Below, piece after piece: positions 1 to 7,010 of a stretch of 35,742 nucleotides of DNA; the first letter of the stretch is position 1, and each line of letters opens with the position of its first letter. The notes beneath the pieces were generated by a model. The model ran no database searches. It was given only the letters and a program-made list of their open reading frames with translations, and was not told the origin of the DNA. A program made the position numbers and the translations under genes. The DNA comes from Acidobacteriota bacterium (GTDB taxonomy: Bacteria > Acidobacteriota > Polarisedimenticolia > SMYD01), in assembly GCA_004356015.1 (NCBI GenBank), contig SMYD01000047.1, forward strand, positions 1-35,742, given 5' to 3'.

Positions 1-141
1 AACGGTCGCGCACCCTTCTTCGTGGCCTTCTTCACCCCCGCCTTCTTCCGGGCCAACGGTCGCGCACCCTTCTTCGTGGCCTTCTTCACCCCCGCCTTCT
101 TCCGGGCCAACGGTCGCGCACCCTTCTTCGTGGCCTTCTTC
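1..141. repeat. Exact 54-bp tandem repeat (2 full copies plus a 33-bp partial) inside the histone H1-like gene
   Basis: The unit beginning AACGGTCGCGCACCC starts at 1, 55 and 109, and the third copy diverges after 141. On the minus strand each unit encodes 18 residues including KKAT, KKGARPLAR and KKAGV. The copies are identical at DNA level as well as protein level, which points to recent slippage or unequal recombination. More copies may lie beyond the left edge. Confidence 0.95.
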
Positions 142-200
142 CTTGCCGTCGAGCGCACAGCTTTCTTAGTGGTCTTTTTCCTGGCCGCCTTCTTCACCAC
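1..200 (-). CDS. Histone H1-like Lys/Ala-rich DNA-binding protein, 5' part only
   Basis: The gene runs off the left edge, so only about the first 66 codons are visible. The reading frame gives a very basic, low-complexity chain of KKA, RKK, KKAT and KKGARPLARKKAG units. This resembles the C-terminal tail of histone H1 and bacterial H1-like or AlgP-like proteins, which coat DNA non-specifically through lysines. I chose a GTG at 200-198 because GGAGGGG (204-210) sits just upstream. A second GTG at 197-195 is equally well spaced, and an in-frame stop at 264-266 limits any longer start. No folded domain is visible in this part, so the C-terminus could hold a different domain. It is divergent from the aminotransferase at 339. 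The basic repeat frame is clear; the cellular role is inferred from composition alone. Confidence 0.75.
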   Translation of the reverse strand, partial: MVKKAARKKTTKKAVRSTARKKATKKGARPLARKKAGVKKATKKGARPLARKKAGVKKATKKGARP

Positions 201-338
201 ATTCCCCTCCCGCAAAAATTGGGCCGCCGCCTTGCACCGGCCGGGACCACGTGAAAACCATCCTTATCATGACAGAACCGACGCCCGCTTTGTAGCGCTC
301 CTTGCCCGATGCCGGAGCGCGTGCTAGCTTCGCCGCCC

Positions 339-1232
339 ATGCCGGAAATCGTCTGGATCAATGGTCATATCCATCCCCGGGAAGAAGCGGTTATCTCGGT
401 GTTTGACCATGGACTCCTGTATGGTGACTCCATTTATGAGACGGTCCGTACCTCCGGTGGACGCCCGTTCCTTCTCCAGCGCCATCTTGTACGCTTGCGG
501 GCCTCCGCAGCGGCCCTCCATCTCGACCTGAACCGCACCCTGGAGGAGGATCGCCTGGCGGTGGACGAGGCCCTGGCGGCCGCCGCAAACCCTGAATCGA
601 TCCTGCGGATCATCGTGACCAGGGGTGAAGGCGATATCGGCTACGGCCGGGATCTCTGCCGGCGACCTGCCACCCTGATCTATGTGCGGCCCATGAAACC
701 CCTCCAGGATCCCGAAACACGGCCGGGGATCAAGGTCGTCATTCTCAGCATCCTGCGCAACGACCCGCGCACCGTCTCCCCGGCCATCAAGTCCGGGAAT
801 CTGCTCAACAATATCCTCGGTGCCCACGAAGCCGAAGAGCGCGGCGTCGAGGAGGGGATCATGCTCAACCCGGCCGGCCAGGTGGCCGAGGGGACCATGA
901 CCAACCTGTTCATCGTGAAGAACGGTGTGGTCCGCACTCCCCCCCTTGAGGATGGCATCCTCCCCGGCATCACCCGGGGGTTCGTCCTTGAGCTGGCCCG
1001 GGAGACCGGGGTGCCGGTTCGGGAAGAAAGTTTTCCGCCGGCGGATCTGCTGGCCGCCGACGAAGCCTTTCTCACCGGGACAACGCGCGCCGTGCAACCC
1101 ATCCTCAGCGTGGATGATGTCCGCCTGGGAGACGGACGGCGCGGCCCCATCACCTACAGGCTCATGAAGGCCTTCGCCGAAGCCGAAACCCGCCTGGTCG
1201 CGGCCGGCGATCACGGCGCCACTTCGTCGTAG
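339..1232 (+). CDS. PLP-dependent class IV aminotransferase (branched-chain / D-amino acid / ADC lyase family)
   Basis: This 297-residue fold-type IV PLP enzyme transfers amino groups; the family includes branched-chain aminotransferase, D-amino acid aminotransferase and aminodeoxychorismate lyase. Visible landmarks are FDHGLLYGDSIYET near residues 22-35, the Schiff-base lysine K151 in AIKSGNLLNNIL, and the cofactor-binding stretch AEGTMTNLFIVKNG at 183-196, followed by GILPGITR. The EGT..N pattern and the text around K151 look closest to small branched-chain-type enzymes, but the substrate cannot be settled by eye. I prefer ATG 339 because family members begin close to the W-x-NG motif; an in-frame ATG at 309 would add ten residues. 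Neither start has a convincing Shine-Dalgarno. Its last 22 bp overlap the convergent phosphoesterase gene. Confidence 0.9.
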   Translation: MPEIVWINGHIHPREEAVISVFDHGLLYGDSIYETVRTSGGRPFLLQRHLVRLRASAAALHLDLNRTLEEDRLAVDEALAAAANPESILRIIVTRGEGDIGYGRDLCRRPATLIYVRPMKPLQDPETRPGIKVVILSILRNDPRTVSPAIKSGNLLNNILGAHEAEERGVEEGIMLNPAGQVAEGTMTNLFIVKNGVVRTPPLEDGILPGITRGFVLELARETGVPVREESFPPADLLAADEAFLTGTTRAVQPILSVDDVRLGDGRRGPITYRLMKAFAEAETRLVAAGDHGATSS

Positions 1233-1936
1233 CTCACGAAACGGCCCCGCCCATCCTGGCCGAAACGCAGATAGCGGCGTCCACTTCGCCAGTCAGGCAG
1301 AACCCACAGCGTCCCCCCACCCACCTGGCGCTCTATCTCGGTATGAAAGTGACCCAGGACAACGCCCTGGCAGCCGTCGGCCACGGCCTGGCGGGTCAAA
1401 GTATCCAGATCAGCCATGGGGAGCTGGGCCTTCCGGCGCAGGTTGGTGCCCCGGAGCCGCCGTTCCAGGCCTTCGGCCAGGCGGCGGCCGGCGGAACCGG
1501 TCAGCAGGGAAAGCAAGGAGCGCACCGGCAGAGAGCGGGACAGAGCCCTCCAGAACCGGTACGGGAGATCGGCCTTGTTCACCTGATCGCCATGGGTCAC
1601 CAGAAGGCGGGTCGGTCCGGCCATGGCCGTCATGCAGCCGCTGGTCACCTGGTCGAAGGCATCACCGCTCCAGTTCTCGGCGACAAAGTAATCCCGATTG
1701 CCTTCCACATATTCGAAGCGCACGCCGTCGGCCGCGACGTCCCGCATGACATCCATGAGCCGCATCTGGCCGGGACTCATGAACCGGCGCCTGGCGATCC
1801 ACACGTTGAACAGATCACCGACAATGATGCAGCGGCTTGTGTTGCCCGCCAGGGAACGCAGAAAACGCATGAACACCGGCGCTTCCTCATCACCTTCCAC
1901 CAGGTGGACATCGGCGACGAAGACCAGATCGGTCAC
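1211..1936 (-). CDS. lpxH: LpxH-like calcineurin-type phosphoesterase (UDP-2,3-diacylglucosamine diphosphatase family)
   Basis: This 241-residue metallophosphoesterase has the full di-metal motif series: D9-x-H11, GD41 in VGDLFN, GN80-RD in EGNRDYF, H115 in THGDQVN, and GHFH at 195-198. The GNRD block and small size match the LpxH branch, which cleaves UDP-2,3-diacylglucosamine to lipid X plus UMP at the inner face of the inner membrane during lipid A synthesis. It starts at GTG 1936, whose GTGA overlaps the upstream lipoprotein stop, so it is probably translationally coupled as the last gene of the minus-strand operon. Its 3' end overlaps the convergent aminotransferase by 22 bp. Another phosphatase in this superfamily is possible, because the LpxH C-terminal GHTHRP is here GHFHTE. 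Confidence 0.75.
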   Translation of the reverse strand: MTDLVFVADVHLVEGDEEAPVFMRFLRSLAGNTSRCIIVGDLFNVWIARRRFMSPGQMRLMDVMRDVAADGVRFEYVEGNRDYFVAENWSGDAFDQVTSGCMTAMAGPTRLLVTHGDQVNKADLPYRFWRALSRSLPVRSLLSLLTGSAGRRLAEGLERRLRGTNLRRKAQLPMADLDTLTRQAVADGCQGVVLGHFHTEIERQVGGGTLWVLPDWRSGRRYLRFGQDGRGRFVSYDEVAP

Positions 1937-2361
1937 TGGGTCGGGGCGTCGCTCGCGCGCATGAGGTCCGGAGTCGGATTGGGGTGCTGGTCCATCAGCT
2001 TTGCGTAGGCCTCGCGGATGAGAAGGTTGGATGCGCGCAGTTCGTTCATCCGGGATTTGCCCTCTTCCGTGCGCAGGCTGCGCATGTAGCTGGATTCCTG
2101 GAGAGCTCTCAAGAGGACGAGATTGAGTTCCTTCATGCCCTTCTCCAGCTCCTCCACCGATGCCGTCTCGGCCCTGGCGACAACGTCGGCAGTCGCACTC
2201 AAGACCTCTTGCTGCCGTTGACGGATATTATTGAAGTTGGCCTCTATCTCGGCCGGGCTCTTGCCCGTGACATCCCCTGCCTCTTCCGGCTCCGCTTCAC
2301 CAGGGCCACAGGCGACCGCCAGGACGGCAATACATAAGGTCAACACGGCGAATTTTCTCAT
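1933..2361 (-). CDS. Small helical lipoprotein of unknown function
   Basis: I do not recognise this family. The 142-residue product opens with a textbook lipoprotein signal, MRKFAVLTLCIAVLAVAC, with the lipobox LAVAC and the acylated Cys at residue 18. The mature part has an acidic linker (GEAEPEEAGD) and then a probably all-helical region of about 100 residues, rich in Glu, Arg and Leu and without further Cys. The segment EIEANFNNIRQRQQEVL suggests a coiled coil or helical bundle. The start at ATG 2361 gives a standard-length signal peptide. An alternative ATG at 2394 would share TGATG with the tgt stop and add eleven residues; neither has a clear Shine-Dalgarno. It lies between tgt and the lpxH-like gene (4-bp overlap), so it may be an envelope protein merely co-transcribed with the queuosine genes. 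Confidence 0.8.
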   Translation of the reverse strand: MRKFAVLTLCIAVLAVACGPGEAEPEEAGDVTGKSPAEIEANFNNIRQRQQEVLSATADVVARAETASVEELEKGMKELNLVLLRALQESSYMRSLRTEEGKSRMNELRASNLLIREAYAKLMDQHPNPTPDLMRASDAPTQ

Positions 2362-2393
2362 GGACCACATGGTACCAGAGGGCCGGCTGACCA

Positions 2394-3509
2394 TCAACGC
2401 GGCCACGGTTCACCGGCCCTGTACGCCGACGCGAAGGCCGCCAGGCTGCCGGCGCCGATGGCCTGGCGGATTCCCGCCATGAGACGCTGATAATGGGTGA
2501 GATTGTGGAGCGTGTTCAGGCGGAGGCCATAGATCTCCCGGCTGACCAGGAGATGCCGCAGATAGGCGCGGCTGTACTCACGACACGCCGGACAGGGGCA
2601 GTCCTCTTCAACCGGCCGCGGGTCTTCCCGCCAGGCGCTGTTGCGCAGATTCAGGCGTCCACCCCGGACAAAAAGGGTGCCGTTGCGCGCATTCCGGGTC
2701 GGCATGACGCAATCGAAGAGATCGATGCCATGACCCACCATTTCAAGAAGATCGTCGGGGGTCCCCATGCCCATGAGATAGCGGGGGCGATCCGCCGGCA
2801 GCAGCGGCGCCGTCGCCTCCACGACTGCGGAAACATGCTCCCGGGCCTCACCCACGCTGACACCGCCTATGGCAAAGCCGTCCAGCGCCAGTGCGCTTGT
2901 TGCCTCCGCGGATTGCCGGCGCAGATCGGGGAAGATGCCACCCTGGATGATGCCGAACAACGCCCCGCCTCCGCGTCTGGCTTCAAGGCTGCGTCGGGCC
3001 CAGGCCAGACTGCGCTCCATGGCCGCTGCAGCCGCCGATCGATCCGACGGCTCGCCGGTACACTCGTCCAGGACCATCATGATGTCGCTGCCCAGATCTT
3101 CCTGGGCCTGGATGCTGCTCTCAGGCGTCAGTTCCATGAGACTGCCATCCACATGGGAGCGGAACACCACACCCTGATCCGTGATCTTGGACAACGCTGC
3201 CAGGCTGAACACCTGGAAACCACCGGAGTCGGTGAGTATGGGACCATCCCAGCCGGAGAATGTGTGCAGGCCGCCCAGCCGGCGCACCACCTGGGAACCG
3301 GGGCGCACCATCAAGTGATACGTGTTGGCCAGGATCATGCGCGCGCCGGAGGTCCGGACCTCCGCCGGGGAGACGGCCTTCACGGTGGCGGCGGTTCCCA
3401 CGGGCATGAAAGCGGGCGTGGCCAGATCACCCCTTGGTGTCACCAGGGTGGCCGTGCGCGCGCCGGTGTCGCCGCCGGCATGCACCTGGAAGCTGAAGCC
3501 TTCCTTCAT
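2394..3509 (-). CDS. tgt: Queuine/preQ1 tRNA-guanine transglycosylase
   Basis: Tgt swaps guanine at wobble position 34 of GUN-anticodon tRNAs (Asp, Asn, His, Tyr) for preQ1. At 371 residues it is the usual bacterial length. The substrate-pocket motif DSGGFQ has its Asp at residue 94, the nucleophile region reads DLFDCVMPTRNARNG near 265-280, and the C-terminal zinc site CPCPAC is followed by a histidine about 25 residues later (TLHNLTH). The ATG at 3509 overlaps the queA stop as ATGA, so the two are translationally coupled. This queA-tgt pair is a common bacterial arrangement. The gene belongs to the minus-strand operon carrying queE and queC. Confidence 0.98.
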   Translation of the reverse strand: MKEGFSFQVHAGGDTGARTATLVTPRGDLATPAFMPVGTAATVKAVSPAEVRTSGARMILANTYHLMVRPGSQVVRRLGGLHTFSGWDGPILTDSGGFQVFSLAALSKITDQGVVFRSHVDGSLMELTPESSIQAQEDLGSDIMMVLDECTGEPSDRSAAAAAMERSLAWARRSLEARRGGGALFGIIQGGIFPDLRRQSAEATSALALDGFAIGGVSVGEAREHVSAVVEATAPLLPADRPRYLMGMGTPDDLLEMVGHGIDLFDCVMPTRNARNGTLFVRGGRLNLRNSAWREDPRPVEEDCPCPACREYSRAYLRHLLVSREIYGLRLNTLHNLTHYQRLMAGIRQAIGAGSLAAFASAYRAGEPWPR

Positions 3510-4588
3510 GCCGGACTGGCGGGTGATGGCGCCACGAACATGGCGTCACCGTAGGAATAAAAACGATAACCAGAGGCCATGGCCTCCCGGTAAGCGTCCA
3601 GGACCCGCTCACGGCCACCCATGGCACTCACCAGCATGAGCAGACTGGAACGCGGCAGGTGAAAATTGGTGAGCAATCCATCCACGATCTTGAAGCGGTA
3701 GCCCGGCAGGATGAACAGTTCACAGAGGCCGGCGCCCGGGCTCACCACGCCGGCGGAATTGCTTCGGCTCTCCAGGGTCCGCACCACCGTGGTGCCGCAG
3801 GCAATGACCCGCCCGCCGCGAGCCCGGGTGGCCGCCACGGCGGCGGCGGTGGCGGGAGGCAGAACAAACTGCTCCGGGTCGAGCCGGTGGTCTTCGGCAC
3901 GGGAAGCCGTCACCGGCCGGAACGTTCCCGGACCAACGTGCAGGGTCACCCAGGCGGTTTCCACACCGCCCGCGGCAAGACGGTCCAGGAGAGCCCGGGT
4001 GAAATGGAGCCCGGCGGTGGGCGCTGCCACTGCACCCTCGCGGCGGGCGAAGACCGTCTGGTAGCGTACTCTGTCCTGCGCTGCCCGGGGGTCGCCAGCC
4101 TTCCTCTTGATGTAGGGAGGCAACGGCACCGACCCATGCCGGGCAAGCAGCCGCGCGGGATGCTGGCCGGTGAACAGCAGACGGGCGCGCCCGTCGCCAT
4201 GATCGACCAGCACCCGGGCGGTGGCGTCATCAGGCAGGAGCAGGGATTCGCCTGGCTTCGGCCGCCGGGAAGCGCGCAGAAAACAGTCCCGTTCCCACTG
4301 CTTCTCCTCCGGGGCGCCTTCCTGTTCTTCCCTCCCCTGCAGGACAAAAATTTCCACCTGCCCACCGCTGGGCCGGCGGCCCTGCAGGCGCGCCGGCACG
4401 ACCCGGGTATCGTTGAGCACAAGGAGGTCCCCGGGCTCAAGCAGGTCCGGGAGGTCCTTGAACACATGATGACTGAGGGGCCCCGGCTCCCGCGGCAGGA
4501 GCAGCAGCCGCGCGGAGTCGCGGCGAGATAGCGGTTCCTGGGCAATCCGCTCCGGCGGCAGCGAATAGTCGAAGAGCCTCACGTCCAT
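3506..4588 (-). CDS. queA: S-adenosylmethionine:tRNA ribosyltransferase-isomerase
   Basis: QueA moves the ribosyl group of S-adenosylmethionine onto tRNA-bound preQ1, forming epoxyqueuosine. The 360-residue protein has the family's N-terminus (FDYSLPPERIAQEPL), the central AAPTAGLHFT near 190-200, HVGPGTF shortly after, and TNFHLPRSSLLMLVSA near 310-325. The length is close to the usual 340-360; a Gln/Glu-rich stretch near residues 85-100 (GREEQEGAPEEKQWE) probably forms a loop insert. The ATG at 4588 lies two bases after the queC stop, and the 3' end overlaps tgt by 4 bp. The product acts after Tgt; the final reductase (QueG or QueH) is not in this window. Confidence 0.97.
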   Translation of the reverse strand: MDVRLFDYSLPPERIAQEPLSRRDSARLLLLPREPGPLSHHVFKDLPDLLEPGDLLVLNDTRVVPARLQGRRPSGGQVEIFVLQGREEQEGAPEEKQWERDCFLRASRRPKPGESLLLPDDATARVLVDHGDGRARLLFTGQHPARLLARHGSVPLPPYIKRKAGDPRAAQDRVRYQTVFARREGAVAAPTAGLHFTRALLDRLAAGGVETAWVTLHVGPGTFRPVTASRAEDHRLDPEQFVLPPATAAAVAATRARGGRVIACGTTVVRTLESRSNSAGVVSPGAGLCELFILPGYRFKIVDGLLTNFHLPRSSLLMLVSAMGGRERVLDAYREAMASGYRFYSYGDAMFVAPSPASPA

Positions 4589-4590
4589 GG

Positions 4591-5397
4591 TCAGGTGCGG
4601 CGCAGGCGGTCCAGGAACGCCGTCAGAACAGCAGTCCGGCGGACCCTGGCGGCGTCGCCGCCACCGGGAGCGGCCGCCGCCGGCCCCGGGCCCGCATCTC
4701 CCGGCATCTCCACATGAGGGGCATACCGGATGGGATCGGGCAGCCCGGCGGCGGCAAAGCCACGCAGGCGCTGGACACAGGAGTCGCAGCGGCCACAGGC
4801 ACGGGCTTCGTCCCTGTAGCAGGACCAGGTGAGGTGGAACGGAGTCCCCAGTTCCTGTCCCCGGCGAACGATCTCGGCCTTGCTCAAGTCAATCACCGGC
4901 ATCACCAGTTGAATGCGGCTCCCTGGACGCGTCCCCAGGCGCACGGCCTCCTGGAAGGCGGCGTAGAACGCCCTGGTGCAATCGGGATAGCCCGATGAAT
5001 CCTCTTCCACCGCACCGATGACCACCAGGTGAGCGCCCAGAACCTCCGCCCACGAGACGGCCATGGCCAGGAGATGGGCGTTGCGGAACGGCACATAGGT
5101 GGCCGGTATCCCGGTGCGGGCCGGATCGGCATCGGCCACCTGCAACCCGGGGTCCGTCAGGGACGAACCTCCCAGGGCGCCCAGTTGTGACATATCCATC
5201 ACGCGCCGGTTCACGGCACCGAGAAACTGGGAAAGGGCACCGAAACAAACTCTTTCCCGATTGGCGGTGCGCTGCCCGTAAGTGCCGTGGAGGCAGGCCA
5301 GACGGTGGGTCCTGGCCGTCATGGTGGCAGCCACGGCTGAATCCATTCCCCCCGAAAGGAGCACCACCGCCAGAGGTTTCTCCTCCGCGGCGGGCAT
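4591..5397 (-). CDS. queC: 7-cyano-7-deazaguanine (preQ0) synthase
   Basis: QueC uses ATP and ammonia to turn 7-carboxy-7-deazaguanine into preQ0, downstream of QueE. The 268-residue protein has the N-type ATP pyrophosphatase loop SGGMDS at 15-20 and the zinc-binding cysteines C193, C201, C204 and C207 in SCYRDEARACGRCDSC. The segment YVPFRNAHLLAMAVSWAEVL (101-120) is also typical. Compared with E. coli QueC (about 231 residues) it carries a roughly 35-residue C-terminal extension from about residue 232, rich in Gly, Ala, Pro and Arg and without obvious motifs. The ATG at 5397 directly abuts the queE stop, and queA follows two bases downstream, consistent with one transcript. Confidence 0.97.
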   Translation of the reverse strand: MPAAEEKPLAVVLLSGGMDSAVAATMTARTHRLACLHGTYGQRTANRERVCFGALSQFLGAVNRRVMDMSQLGALGGSSLTDPGLQVADADPARTGIPATYVPFRNAHLLAMAVSWAEVLGAHLVVIGAVEEDSSGYPDCTRAFYAAFQEAVRLGTRPGSRIQLVMPVIDLSKAEIVRRGQELGTPFHLTWSCYRDEARACGRCDSCVQRLRGFAAAGLPDPIRYAPHVEMPGDAGPGPAAAAPGGGDAARVRRTAVLTAFLDRLRRT

Positions 5398-6123
5398 TCA
5401 CACTCCCCTTTCGGCCGCCGGCCACAGGATGCGATGGAGTTGCAGATTCAGTCGGACCGGCAGGCGGTCTTCCAGAATCCAGCCGGCCAGGAGCGCCGGA
5501 TCGAGCAAGCCCTGAGCCGGCGAAAACAGAACCGTACAGATCCGGGACAGCTTGCGCCCCTGAGGCCGCCGCCGGGCCAGCACCTCCCGTGCCCAGAGAT
5601 AATCCTCACGGGACGTCAGCACGAACTTCACCTCATCAGAAGAGCGCAAGAGTTCCAGGTTTTCCCAGCGATTGTGTTTCTCCATACCACTGCCGGGCGT
5701 CTTCAGATCCAGGATCACCGTGGCGGCTGCAGCCGCCGGCACCACGGAAACGTGCCCGCCGGTCTCCACCATGACCGTTGCCCCCAGGGCGGCAAGAGCT
5801 TCGATGAGGGGGGTGACATTCTTCTGTTCCAGCGGCTCACCACCTGTGATCAGAACCAGATCGGCGCCCAGTTCGCACACTCGTGTCACGATTTCGCTCA
5901 CCGCCAGGCTGTCGCCGCCGCTGAAGGCGTAGGTGGTGTCGCAGTAGCCACAACGCAGCCCGCAGCCGGTGAGGCGAACGAGGGTGCAAGGTGTCCCGGC
6001 CCGGGTGCTCTCTCCCTGCAGGCTGCGATAGATCTCGCTGATGACCAGGGTGGCAACGCTCTGGCCGCCCCCGCGACCGGTCTCATTCGCGGCCACCCGG
6101 CTGCCGGCGAGCACACCGCTCAT
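5398..6123 (-). CDS. queE: 7-carboxy-7-deazaguanine synthase (radical SAM)
   Basis: QueE is a radical SAM enzyme that contracts the ring of 6-carboxy-tetrahydropterin to 7-carboxy-7-deazaguanine. The cluster motif is the short CxxxCxxC form (C54, C58, C61 in GCGLRCGYCDTTYAF), and TGGEPL for SAM binding is at 93-98. SLQGES near the N-terminus and QLHRILWP near the C-terminus are further QueE signatures. The ATG at 6123 overlaps the nfo stop (ATGA), which favours this start even though the first 25 residues (Gly, Ala, Arg-rich) are longer than usual. A later GTG near codon 23 is the alternative. QueD, which makes its substrate, is not in the window. Confidence 0.96.
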   Translation of the reverse strand: MSGVLAGSRVAANETGRGGGQSVATLVISEIYRSLQGESTRAGTPCTLVRLTGCGLRCGYCDTTYAFSGGDSLAVSEIVTRVCELGADLVLITGGEPLEQKNVTPLIEALAALGATVMVETGGHVSVVPAAAAATVILDLKTPGSGMEKHNRWENLELLRSSDEVKFVLTSREDYLWAREVLARRRPQGRKLSRICTVLFSPAQGLLDPALLAGWILEDRLPVRLNLQLHRILWPAAERGV

Positions 6124-7010
6124 GGCCTGTCGCCACCGGCCAGAGAACGCAGGATCCCCAGGTTCACCACATCCTCGGCCAGATCCTCCCCCTTGGGAGT
6201 TTCCAGGACCATGGGCAGATCGCGGGTGCGAGGGTCGTTGACCAGATGCCAGAACGGGAGCAGTCCCATCTCGCCCTGGCCGAGGCCGGCGTGACGATCC
6301 ACGCGGCAGCCGAGCCCTTTTTTTGAATCGTTGACATGAACGCAGGCCAGGCGGTCCAGGCCCACCCGTTCATCGAACGCCTCCAGGGTCTCGTTCCAGC
6401 CCTCGTCGGTGTGAATGGGATAGCCGGCGGCAAAAACGTGGCAGGTGTCAAAGCAGACCGCGGCCCGCTGGGGATTGTTCAGGCCCGCGAGGATGTCCCG
6501 GAGGTGCTCGAAACGGTGGCCCAGAGTGGTGCCCTGCCCTGCATGGGTCTCGAGAGCCGTGGTCACAGGGCAATCAGAGGTCTCGGAGTGTGCCCGGTTC
6601 AGAGCCCGGGAGATGCGTTTGAGACCGGCCCCCTCCCCTGTGTTCTTGTGAGCACCCGGATGCAGGACCAGGACTGGCACGCCCAGATCGGCGCAGCGGC
6701 GAATCTCCAGGATGAACGCCTTGACCGATTTCTCCCACAACTCTTCATCCGGACTGGCCAGATTGATGAGATAGGAATCGTGGGCCACCACGAATCCGAT
6801 GGGACTCTCCTCCACGGCAGCGCGGAAAGCCGCCATCTCCTCTTCCCCCAGCTCTCGAGCCTTCCACTGGTTGGAGGACTTGGTGAAGATCTGCAGCGCC
6901 GTGCAGTCCACTCGCAATCCCCGCTCCACCGCCCGGGGCAGACCGCCGGCGATACTCATATGGGCTCCCAGCAGAGGCCTGCCGTTCTTGCTGGCACGAG
7001 TGAGTTTCAC
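6120..7010 (-). CDS. nfo: Endonuclease IV, AP endonuclease
   Basis: This 296-residue TIM-barrel zinc enzyme nicks DNA 5' of abasic sites in base excision repair. Metal-ligand and active-site motifs appear in order: GAHMSIAGG (15-23), VVAHDSYLINL, LVLHPGAH, LETHAGQGTTLG, CFDTCHVFAAGY, CVHVNDSK, DRHAGLGQGEMG and VLETPK near the end. These match the AP endonuclease family 2 pattern of His, Glu and Asp ligands for three zinc ions. The start is GTG 7010, whose GTGA overlaps the upstream peptidase stop. Its place between a secreted peptidase and the queuosine genes has no obvious functional logic and may reflect operon packing alone. Confidence 0.97.
   Translation of the reverse strand: MKLTRASKNGRPLLGAHMSIAGGLPRAVERGLRVDCTALQIFTKSSNQWKARELGEEEMAAFRAAVEESPIGFVVAHDSYLINLASPDEELWEKSVKAFILEIRRCADLGVPVLVLHPGAHKNTGEGAGLKRISRALNRAHSETSDCPVTTALETHAGQGTTLGHRFEHLRDILAGLNNPQRAAVCFDTCHVFAAGYPIHTDEGWNETLEAFDERVGLDRLACVHVNDSKKGLGCRVDRHAGLGQGEMGLLPFWHLVNDPRTRDLPMVLETPKGEDLAEDVVNLGILRSLAGGDRP

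Noticed and set aside
1-141. Direct repeats considered as a CRISPR array
   Set aside because: The units are contiguous without spacers and encode an in-frame basic peptide.
22-327. Plus-strand Phe-rich open frame with an AFFTPAFFRANGRAPFFV repeat
   Set aside because: It is the antisense reading of the KKA repeats; the minus-strand frame is the plausible basic protein, with a Shine-Dalgarno and start.
201-338. Search for paired divergent promoters between the histone-like gene and the aminotransferase
   Set aside because: TATCAT (265-270) and its reverse ATGATA are -10-like, but no -35 fits either direction.
324-1214. Long minus-strand open frame opposite the aminotransferase
   Set aside because: No recognisable motif; it is explained by GC-rich third positions of the real gene.
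2493-3554. 353-residue plus-strand frame opposite tgt
   Set aside because: Shadow of tgt with no start signal and no family motif.
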